In this document: positions 1 to 8,490 of the stretch, one piece after another
Position numbering within the stretch: the stretch's first letter is position 1
How the letters are laid out: each line of letters opens with the position of its first letter
From: Pezicula radicicola
Taxonomy: Eukaryota > Ascomycota > Leotiomycetes > Helotiales > Dermateaceae
Assembly (NCBI GenBank): GCA_003008705.1
Contig: PDUO01000062.1
Location: 110,513-174,512 of the forward strand
Length of the DNA: 64,000 bases
Reading direction: 5' to 3'
Notes under the pieces: generated by a model
What the model was told of the DNA's origin: nothing
What the model saw: only the letters and a program-made list of their open reading frames with translations
The model's database searches: none
Made by a program: the position numbers and the translations under genes

Positions 1-254
1 CCCCCCCCCTAAACAAACCCTATACGGTGGGGGCGTACAAGGGGGAAGACAGGGGCGCCTAACAAGTAAAATCTACTGATTTCGTGGCCTGGCAGGCCTC
101 TCGAAGTTTCTACGTACTCCCTAGTCTTTACAACAGACCAGATTTGGGCCTGTGCAACAAGGCAGACAAGGGCTTCCAACCACTTAGAGAAGGGCCTTGC
201 TACTTCTAGCGGGGCGGAGCCGCTGAATAGGGTTTATTTAGGGGGGGGATAGTA
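1..254. mobile_element. Poly-C-ended MITE, copy A (left end cut by window)
   Basis: The element opens with a C-run followed by TAAACAAACCC and closes with GGGTTTATTTAGGGGGGGG then ATAGTA, so its ends are inverted repeats of about 22 bp. The body (for example the segment around 82-160, with TTTCGTGGCCTGGCA and CCTCTCGAA..TTTCTACGTAC) recurs at 55044-55335 in a more AT-rich form. No ORF is present, so it is non-autonomous. The terminal signature and TA at the ends suggest a Tc1/mariner-like origin, which is inference. Confidence 0.65.
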
Positions 255-1178
255 CTTCGGCTATAAAACCTTAATGTACGACGAGTACGAGTACGGTTAA
301 GTCTACCTAGTACTGTAAGTCTCAAAACGTTGCCAAGTATAGCTAGGCTGGCGCTGAATTAGGACCCCGGAGCTGTTCTACTACTGTATCTCTTCCTTCG
401 TATATTGGCCAACGCCTAGGCCACAAGGACTTGTAATAAGGTATCGATTAAACAGAGTAGTTCTAACTAATAAACTTCTTGTATTTGCCTCTGAGAGGCG
501 TTAAGCGATTGTAGACGAGCAGAGTGTCTAATCCTTGTCTACATGGCCAATATACGAAGGAAGGGATACAGAGGCTGGAAGGGTAAGTATTGTCAGACCC
601 ACTAAAAAACCCTGTTTTAACATGGGGGTATATACCAGGGTTCTGACTGGCTACATTATCACTGTGTCGGCCTGTAATCACTCGTTTCCAGTATATCCTT
701 ATTTCTGGTGGCGCCCGCTGATCCCTCCGAAATCGTAGGTTGTTTCCGACCATTCTAGCCCATGATAGTACCATTTTTACTTTAATGAAATGGCACCGTA
801 AATGCCTCATTTTGTATGGATTTGGGCCCATGTTAGGTGTCGATCCTTTAATATACAAACCCGACTTGCCTCCCACCTAATGGGAGCAAGCAACCAAGCC
901 TCAATTCATGTTTTTGACCTCATTCTGCCATTCCACCATTTCCTATATATTCAATGTAATCGAGGGTTCATACACTGTCTTACAGAGAACCTACTGCCTT
1001 GCTGCTTTATTCTCTAATAAAAAGCGTCCCTTTTACTCTAAATAGCTTTATTTTCTCTTATATTCTATATTCTATTCTTTATTTTATTTAGAATAGAGAG
1101 ACCTATGACTCGTGATCAGCCTATTCCTTCAATCTCTACTAGCTCTAGCTCTCCTAGCACGCTCACCACCCTAGGCTT
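255..1178. other. Intergenic; no supported gene
   Basis: Short ORFs occur on both strands (the longest on the minus strand at 463-876), but none shows a recognisable domain or clean gene structure. The stretch contains the inverted repeat listed at 386-569 and becomes AT-rich near 1020-1100. Confidence 0.5.
386..569. repeat. 25-bp inverted repeat (possible small fold-back element)
   Basis: Positions 386-410 and 545-569 are inverted copies, sharing CTTCCTTCGTATATTGGCC, with one mismatch over 25 bases. They are separated by 134 bases with no coding sequence. This could be a decayed MITE or a long hairpin. Similarity continues weakly inward and outward. Confidence 0.55.
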
Positions 1179-1434
1179 TACTATCCCCCCCCGTAAATGA
1201 CTGTTAACTGTGGTGTTTTATGGGTATCCATCCAGGGTGTACTACTAATAGAAAAGTCACGATTCTTTGGCTTTTGGGACCCTTGAAGGCCCCTGGCAGG
1301 GCTTAAACCTTATATCGCCATATAGAACTTACTAGAACCCCCCTCTTACCAGGGCTCCCACTACTCGGGAAAAGCCGCTCAAGGGTTCGCCCCACAAACA
1401 CCCTAGTTAACATTCATTTGTGGGGGGGATAGTA
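1179..1434. mobile_element. Poly-C-ended MITE, copy B (different interior)
   Basis: The left end reads TACTATCCCCCCCC then GTAAATGACTGTTAAC. The right end is GTTAACATTCATTTGTGGGGGGG then ATAGTA, the near-perfect reverse complement over about 29 bases. The 256-bp length and the TACTATCCCCCCC terminus match copy A, but the interior is unrelated, so it is a second subfamily using the same ends. There is no coding capacity. Confidence 0.65.
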
Positions 1435-2126
1435 TGGAAGATAGTACGTTTTATAGTAGAAATGCTTAGACCAAGACTATTACCAAAAAACTCAGCCTTT
1501 GTAGGCTTGGAGTTAATCTAGTCTTCACTTCCGGTATCCGAGCCTTGTACGTGAGAAGTTAGATTTGGCTCGGAGAGCCTCTAGGAGCCCAGCTGTAGGA
1601 TTAAAGTCAACTATCCTCTTTAAGAAATTTAATATATAAAATAACTAATAAATAAAATACTAGATATTAATATTATAATAAGAATCTTAATAGTTTTATA
1701 CTATATTTCTAATAATATTATTAAATTATTCTTTTTTATTCTTTAAGTTTTAAATATTTATTATCTTATAATAAACTTTTAATTTATTTAATATATTATT
1801 AAAATTAATTAAATCTTTAATTTTATAATAATATAATAAAAATATTTTCTTTTTATCTTTATTAAATTTTTTTTATTCTTATAAGAGAGAATAAATAAAT
1901 AGTATAAACCTAGTTTTATCTTTATATAACTTTTAGAATTATTTAAAAATGTCTTTATTAAAGAATTAATTATAATATATTAAGAATATCAAAAGTATTA
2001 CTTAATTTCTATTTTATCTAGAGGTTTAAAGTTAATAAGAATTTAATATTATTAATATTATAGGGAAATACCTTATTTATATCTTTCTTTACCCTCTATA
2101 CCTACTTTGTTATTCTACCGCAACAC
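1435..2126. other. AT-rich, RIP-like island without genes
   Basis: Bases 1620-2100 are almost entirely A/T with abundant TA dinucleotides, the usual look of a transposon worn down by RIP. No ORF of interest is visible. 1435-1620 is ordinary non-coding sequence. Confidence 0.6.
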
Positions 2127-2950
2127 TTACAAGCCCCAAAAGTCGCTTATCAAAGAGGCCACGACGGCACCTTTAACGATTGGAAAGTTATACGCTCCTT
2201 GGGTCTCTTTAAATTCAATCTTATCATCACCAATATAGAAAGCGGCATCCTTCTTCAATTCTAATAAAACGATGGCTGGATCTGCTTCTCCGGCAATTAT
2301 AAGAGTTTTGTCTTTCCGCAGTCCAAGCTGAACCCATACTGGCCCTTGCTCGTGGACTGGACCGTACAGAAGAGTAGACACGAACGAATGCGAAAATCCG
2401 CTGTAATACTTGGCCTGCCATTCTACTGCTTGATTGCCTGTGATTTCCGGTCGAGACTTGGATAGAGGGGTCCTTCCACTGTTTATCAGAGTCCGGTTAG
2501 AAACTCTAGTAATATAGGTCACGAGAATCAGGGACGACATACAGCCTTTTTTCTGTGGTAGCTGACCCTTCGACACTAGTAATGGTACAAGCGCCGCCTT
2601 TACTTTGATTCCCTTTCTTACACGCAGGCATAGCTAACTTGAGCAGGGTATCATTGGCTATCAAGCCCGTGGAGTAGATGAGGTGGTTCATGTAACTGAC
2701 TAACGGGCGACGTATCTGGCCAGCTGGTGCGAGAAGAACGAGAGATTTAACTAGTTCAGGAAAGTGGCTGGTGACAACAGCAGAAATACCTCCTCCAAGG
2801 GAGTATCCGACTAGGCTAAAGCCACCAGACGAAGCCCCAGTAGGCGCCTTGAACCCCTCGATTCTCATGATTGTTCCTCGAAATATTGGCCATTGCCGTG
2901 TACTGTATCGTGCGCGGTGTCAAGCGCTAAGAACGACGTTTTGAACGCCC
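2127..2950 (-). pseudogene. Alpha/beta-hydrolase pseudogene
   Basis: Two overlapping minus-strand frames give an alpha/beta-hydrolase core. There is a nucleophile elbow GYSLGG, then SLVLLAPAG, and a late beta-strand TLIIAGEADP where the acid residue normally sits. The expected catalytic histidine near the C-terminus is replaced: the sequence reads GAYNFP, codon TAT, which is one C-to-T change from CAT. Reading frame shifts occur near 2510-2560 and again upstream of 2868, where a different frame encodes plausible N-terminal sequence (DTAHDTVHGNGQYF). No start codon for the whole can be assigned. The loss of His and the broken frame argue against function. Confidence 0.65.
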
Positions 2951-2981
2951 TATCATTTCAGAAGAAGCAACGAATAGAAGC

Positions 2982-3452
2982 ATGTCTGACGAGATGATTG
3001 CTGAGGCGATCTGGTTGATGTCGTTTATGTCGCAGAATGACATGAAGAACGAATTCCACACGTCTTTTGAATTCTCTGCCCCTCCCATCTCCCCGAGGAC
3101 TATTGAGGGAGCTGTTGCGAGTTGGAAGTCGCCACAGGTACAGCCGCAGCGCATCCTGATGAGTGAGCCGAATTTAGACAAACCAGCTCTACGGCAGTTT
3201 GAACACCATCACACTTACGAAGACGGTACCCAAGCCGGTTTGGAGCTCGATTTTAGAATTTCACAAAAGGCCATTCGTCCAAATGGTAACGTGGAGGCAT
3301 TATGGAAGGAGGTTGACTACTTGACAAATGCGGCCCAGAGGGCCGATGCTTTTCCAAAGGCGGTCGACAAGCTCGATAGTGAACTGTACTGGACTCGATG
3401 GTCCATAGTGGGGTGGGGACGAGGAGGTGATTCAAGTCCGGCACAGTCGTGA
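2982..3452 (+). CDS. Hypothetical protein, unassigned
   Basis: A 156-aa frame with protein-like composition (for example HHHTYEDGTQAGLELDFRIS and RPNGNVEALWKEVDYL) and an ATG start. I recognise no domain, signal peptide or membrane segment. It lies between the decayed hydrolase and the kinase gene and is transcribed opposite to both. It could be an exon of a larger gene or a remnant. The C-terminal residues after WGRG look like read-through. Confidence 0.3.
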   Translation: MSDEMIAEAIWLMSFMSQNDMKNEFHTSFEFSAPPISPRTIEGAVASWKSPQVQPQRILMSEPNLDKPALRQFEHHHTYEDGTQAGLELDFRISQKAIRPNGNVEALWKEVDYLTNAAQRADAFPKAVDKLDSELYWTRWSIVGWGRGGDSSPAQS

Positions 3453-3534
3453 TTTGATATTAGAAGACACTCGGCAACAGAGCTTCTTTAGCACCCGCAG
3501 TTCATGGATTCAATCCCTATCGACTTTATCCACA

Positions 3535-5400
3535 TTATTCAAACCCAAAACACTGCGCCCACTCCTCAGGATCCACCGTGTGAGTAGCCACTCTGCGACC
3601 TCCAATATTATACGCCTCCCATTCCACACCACTCTTCACCACACGTGGCTCACTCGGTCGCATCTGGCGAGCATGGAAAACTACCCATACAAATACAAGC
3701 GCAGTACTTGTTAGAATACCGACAACTGAGAAAATCCCACCACTCGTGACAAATTCGAACAAAGACAAAGGCGCCGTCCGACTCGCCGTCTCTTCCAAAG
3801 GTTTCGAAGATTGATAAACATACGCCGCGGCATAAACCCAATATTGAATACAAAAAATGGCAGAAGCCCATGAGTTCTGGTCCAGGAAATATCTGAGATA
3901 ATTTTCCTTGACCTCGAACCCGCATTCGAGTGGTGAGATGTGGCCGGTGGAATGCTTGTTCGTTTCGTTGGAGAGGTAGATGAGTCTCTGGTAAAAGGCA
4001 AGGGTTGAGCTCCAGTCGACGGCTGAAGCCCAGAGGTCTCTGAAGTGGTGATCCAGAGGAGCATAACTATCGGTCAGGTCTGAGCAGATCCTAGGCGTAG
4101 TTGTTTGGCTATCCGAGAGTGGGCCGCCATGCAAAAGCTTCTTGGACGAGGACGACGGGGCAGATTTGTCGGCGGGGAAGCGAAAGTAGACGAGACGTAT
4201 ACGGGTGGGGAGTTTCTTGAATCCTAAAAGTCTCCAAGGGAGGAAAGAGAATCTTGACTGCGTTTGGTCGGCAAAGGAACCTTGGCACAGGTCGACGAGC
4301 TCTCTGCCTGGAGGCAGTCTCGACTTGTCGATAGTATCCACCCTTACTGATGTCAGGAAACGGTTGCAAATATTGATTCTAGGGAGCTCCAGTTTCAGAA
4401 TGTCAAGGTACGCTTCAACTTCTTTCCATTTTTTAAGAGCTTGGGCTGCATTCGTGATATGCTTTTGTTCGGATTTGAGCATGCCGTCGACCAGTTCTTG
4501 AAACTCCTCGATGAAAACGGTCATGCCGTCCTCTCCGGAGTGATTGCCAGACCATCCAAGACGTACGCGGACCTGGTCGATGTTCAAGCGGAATCCGCAA
4601 GGTCTCGAGTCCATGGTGAGACTCCAGAGATCAATCAACCCTTCTCTCCCAGAAAGGAGCAGTGCCAGCATGAAGGCGAAGCAGCACCCAAGAGCCCATA
4701 TGTCCGACTCCAAGGTCGATTCACTACAAGTGGTATCATTTTGCCAAGGAGCCTTGAACGCAGGTGTACCGAGATTCTCAGTCAAGCGGCCCTGTTCAAG
4801 CTCTGAGCTGAAACCAAAATCAATAATTATAGGGCGAACATTGTACCTCATGGGTGACTTGGTGTGGTCAGGCTCCGGAAGCAGCAAAATATTGTCCGGT
4901 TTCAGATCTCGGTGCTTTATGTCGCGCTCGTGGAGGTAATCCAATCCTTCCAGACATTGCCTAACAATCGCGGGCCAAGGGTCAAGCTCACCGAGTCTGA
5001 ACCATTCCGGATAATTATCTTCACTTGTCCTCACGCGGGATAGGAATATTTGGAAAGACACAGGTGCCCATGGTGTAGTCGCAAGGTAAACAATGTGAGG
5101 ATTTGTCTCGTAGTAAAACGCTTTTTCCAGTATAAGGGTATTTCGATGGGTAAGACCATGGAGCGTACGAATCTCTTCTGCTACCGCGTCGAGGTGCCTT
5201 TTGGATTTGATTTTGATTCTCTTCAAGGCGAAAGGATCGGAAGGGCCAGAGAGGACTCGGTCCGTTACTCTCTTTACGGCTTTGTACACGGTTCCGTATT
5301 GCCCGTCGAACTCTTCCCAGCTTGGTTCTCTTGGATAGGGATCTTCACCGTCCGAAACAGCGGTCACGTTCAATGTCTTGAATAACTTCCGTGTAGTGCC
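3535..5400 (-). CDS. Protein kinase module with C-terminal membrane segments (3' exon)
   Basis: The 622-codon exon encodes a Ser/Thr-type kinase. It has a glycine-loop-like GQYGTVYKA, ATP lysine in FALKRI, catalytic loop HRDLKPDN, IIDFGFS (DFG), and GTPAFKAP followed by SDIWALG. A helical region follows. Near the C-terminus are two hydrophobic stretches (AIFCIQYWVYAAAYVYQ and GIFSVVGILTSTALVFVWVV) that should anchor it in a membrane. There is no in-frame ATG before the catalytic core, because the first Met after a TTG lies beyond HRD. The exon therefore needs an upstream exon. A 53-nt intron (5401-5453, GTTAGT...CTGAC...CAAG) joins it in phase 0 to the deaminase exon at 5454. Catalytic residues look intact, so activity is plausible. 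Confidence 0.7.
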   Translation of the reverse strand, partial: GTTRKLFKTLNVTAVSDGEDPYPREPSWEEFDGQYGTVYKAVKRVTDRVLSGPSDPFALKRIKIKSKRHLDAVAEEIRTLHGLTHRNTLILEKAFYYETNPHIVYLATTPWAPVSFQIFLSRVRTSEDNYPEWFRLGELDPWPAIVRQCLEGLDYLHERDIKHRDLKPDNILLLPEPDHTKSPMRYNVRPIIIDFGFSSELEQGRLTENLGTPAFKAPWQNDTTCSESTLESDIWALGCCFAFMLALLLSGREGLIDLWSLTMDSRPCGFRLNIDQVRVRLGWSGNHSGEDGMTVFIEEFQELVDGMLKSEQKHITNAAQALKKWKEVEAYLDILKLELPRINICNRFLTSVRVDTIDKSRLPPGRELVDLCQGSFADQTQSRFSFLPWRLLGFKKLPTRIRLVYFRFPADKSAPSSSSKKLLHGGPLSDSQTTTPRICSDLTDSYAPLDHHFRDLWASAVDWSSTLAFYQRLIYLSNETNKHSTGHISPLECGFEVKENYLRYFLDQNSWASAIFCIQYWVYAAAYVYQSSKPLEETASRTAPLSLFEFVTSGGIFSVVGILTSTALVFVWVVFHARQMRPSEPRVVKSGVEWEAYNIGGRRVATHTVDPEEWAQCFGFE

Positions 5401-5453
5401 CTTGGCACATCCCAGGTCAGCGGTGAAGGCCAAAAGGGGGGTTTTCAACTAAC

Positions 5454-6854
5454 CTCGTTCAAGTCAATACTTTCGGTATGAACTTGATCTGTTTCTTTTT
5501 GATAGCGTTGGGGTTTTTTAATCTTGTCTCGGAGAAGAGTAACGACACGTCCCTCCAAGCTCGCCTGTATTGTTTTAAAGATCTTGACGACCCCGGGTTG
5601 AGAACAAGGGAAGGGGAAAGCGTAATTGATGTAGATATTATGATGTGAGGCTCGGGTCCCATATTGAGTCTCTTTTAGAACTTCGTAGCACATTCGGCAC
5701 GAGAGCTTACTGCATCCGATAAAGGAGTGAATCCCTGGTCCGTTTCCAAGCTGATGAAATAGAAAGAGGATCTGAAGTTCGCAGTGAAAGAATAGCTCCG
5801 GTGATTCATCCGGGTTCTTCGGATTTTCTATTACTTTCTTGATTTGCTTTGCGTCATATTTCTCCCACGCTTTCAAAGCTTCGGCCATGCCGACTTTGTC
5901 AAGAGACACTTCCGACAAGGTAGGCTTGAGGACGAGATAGATATAAAGAGGTGTATCGAATTTCATTTCTCGAATAGTCTGCATCGCTTTCCAGATGGAA
6001 ATTGGCATTGCAAGCATTTCCATATTGTAGATGCACCCGATGAACTTCTCTGCCAAGGATTTTGCCTCCACTGAGAACCGTTCACTCTTTTCCAATTCCA
6101 CCGGCGGTGTATATTTCTGTGGTAGATGGCGATCCCAAAAGTAGTAAAACCTCGTCCAGAATACTTCGTCGGTATTATCAGCATTCGGTAACCAGTCTGT
6201 GCTTTCTAAATCCGCAGCAAGTTTCGTTAGGCGATTCCAGTCTTCTCCTCAGCTTACCATCTTGAAGGTCGTCTGCGTCACCTGGCTGAAATGGGTTTCA
6301 ATATCTTGCTTTGCAGATTCGATGAATTTCCAGTCCTCTTTGGCCCTTTGAGCGTAAAAGTCAATGCGATCTTTCCAGAATCTCAATATTGCATCCCAAT
6401 ACAAGTTTCTCTTCCCAGGTTCGTTGTCGCTTTTTTGTCCGAACCATTCTTCAAGCTGTGCCGCAAATTTCCTTTCTCCTGGTTGTGGACCGTCATTCTT
6501 GGCTATGTAAATTTTCCAGCAAGAGTCCTCTTCAATGAGCGCTGTTGCAGTGACGTTTTGGGCGGTGTCTGTATTTTTGAAGCGAGCGAAAAGGAGCGCC
6601 AGGCGGTCAAGGAATTTATTCTTGTCGGTTGAGTAACTTGAGTTTTGTGGGATCCCACAATCCTCTGATATCATTAGTCTGCCAGGGTGGTCTTATGGAG
6701 TAAGTATCTCACCAGGCTCTTGTTGCTTCTGTTGTTTGCTCAAGTGAAATGCGGCAGCATAAAATTTGTTTTTATCCAAGGCCTCATCCGACCAGATGAG
6801 CTCATCTTCGCCTGGTAAAAGGAGCTGAATCGTCCGATCTTTGGTCTGATCCAT
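5454..6854 (-). CDS. OTT_1508-like deaminase module (5' exons), one in-frame TGA
   Basis: The start ATG is at 6852-6854. Exon 1 (6713-6854) joins exon 2 across a 48-nt intron (6665-6712, GTGAGA...CTAAT...CAG). The product has the fungal OTT_1508-like deaminase layout: N-terminal LDRLALLFARF and VTATAL, then HCELQ (H-x-E zinc/catalytic motif, about residue 341) and GCSKLSCRMC (C-x-x-C, about residue 370). Family members are zinc-dependent nucleobase deaminases of uncertain substrate, often in conflict systems. A single TGA at 6249-6251 (codon 186) interrupts an otherwise continuous frame. A GTAAGC sits beside it, but no acceptor restores phase. The 3' end splices in phase into the kinase exon, predicting a protein of about 1,070 residues. 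Without splicing the deaminase would stop at 5445. Confidence 0.65.
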
Positions 6855-8490
6855 GATTGCAAAACTGAGCGCAAGGAAAAATTGAATAGAATGTGTATGG
6901 CTGGGGAGATGGAACGGCGGAGGAGTAGGCTCGTATATCTATTCAACAGTTGCCTAGCAGCATTCCATCACCAAATAAGAAAAGAAAGCGGCCCTAAAAT
7001 AGCCGTTTTCTATTACAGCTCTCGCACTCGTCCTATTTACGATCTATGCGGTACTCGTACGGCTCGCAATCGCTGGGCACTCGTTGGCTGTCCGCCTCCA
7101 GCCTTGCTGCCCGTTCTATTCTCCACTGTGACCGAAGCTTCTGCTTCGCCACTCAAAAATCTCGCAGATTTACAGCTATGCATGCCATGACAATGCATGA
7201 AGAGCAAGCGCTTGTACGACGGGAGGATTAGGCTGAGCATATACAAGGCTGCGCAATTTAAGTAACAAGATAAAAATACTAGTATTATATTAAAACATAA
7301 TAAGATTATTAGTTACTAAGTATATATAAAAATATTATATTTAAATTAACTATAAAACTTTTATTTTTATAAACCTTTAATAAACTCTAAGAATCTTTTA
7401 GATTATATATTGTATTATATAAGTATACTAATAATATAATAAATATATTAAATTAAAATTAAATTATTAGTCTAATTAAAATTAGTTTTTATAAATAAAT
7501 AATAATTTATACTACTATAAAAAACTAAAGAAAGAAATTAATTATAAATTAAATAAAACCTAGAAGCTTTTTTATATCTCTTATATTTTACTTTACCTTA
7601 AGTTACTATAGGAAACAACGTATAAGTAGAAGCTAAAAGGTATATTAGCGCTGCTCTATGTGATAGTCACAGATATCCCCGGCCCTAGTTACTAACACTC
7701 TAAGCATGTTCTACGATCGCGACGCTAGCTAAAATTACCAGCCCGAGCCTCCGGCCAAGAAATGCGAACGAAGAAGGTAGAAGAAAAGGCCTGAATCCTG
7801 ATCCGACCTCTCTGCCTCAGTCTACGAGGATGACAGGAGAGTTTTACGGGTCACTATAGAATTTGTCAGCCATTGATGCCAGGAAGAATATGCCCGAGGC
7901 TCAGCCTGGCGTTCTGCCTGGGACTGTATAAGTATGCATCATGCAGAGAACCTTCTAATGCATTAAACTTTAATGATGGTTGCAGTTACTAAAGTCATCC
8001 GACTCTATTTAGATCGTACCGATGAACTAGAGAAAACCGGGTATTGCGACGAATCTCAACTTTAAATAAACTTGGCTCCGAGTGAGCCGGCAATTATACT
8101 TTCCTCGAATTCACCGTATTAACATTCGGGGGAGGATTAACATCAATCGCATCGAATGCCTAATTGAGTCCTAGGACTTTTGCACTCATCTAGCGTACTT
8201 AGGTGCAGATAATGGCGCGTCGGGAGAACATTGTTGGGGGCCACCTCTCAACCTATGATTATAATGAATTCCTCTGCACCCAATCACTGCTCTTCTCGTT
8301 CTGTAACGACCTAGGCGCTGTGCGCAACCCTGGTCTTGATGCTGCATACGCCGGCAGAGCCGCTTTATTAAAGCTAGATTTCTTATAAGACCGAACCAGC
8401 TTTATTACAGTAAACCGCAATTGACTGCTATTTATGAATCCAAATATCTCCTCCACACTACCTAGGTCTCTTCGTCCGCTATAACCCATC
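6855..8490. other. Intergenic with AT-rich island
   Basis: Nothing gene-like is supported. Bases 7255-7620 form an A/T-rich, TA-rich block like that at 1620-2100. 7660-8490 is of ordinary composition and probably holds the promoter of the following plus-strand gene, but no clear TATA box was identified. Confidence 0.5.

Noticed and set aside
1..30. C-rich CCCTAAA-like start suggesting a telomere
   Set aside because: There is no tandem CCCTAA array. The C-run and TAAA belong to the end of an inverted-repeat element whose mirror image lies at 230-254.
4109..4939. Several 86-131-aa ORFs opposite or out of frame with the kinase
   Set aside because: They are shadows of the kinase coding sequence, which carries clear catalytic motifs.
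6245..6305. An intron removing TGA 6249-6251 (GTAAGC donor, CTAAC branch, TTTAG acceptor, 52 nt)
   Set aside because: The splice signals look good but the length breaks the downstream frame, which is clearly coding without a shift. Kept as an unresolved stop instead.
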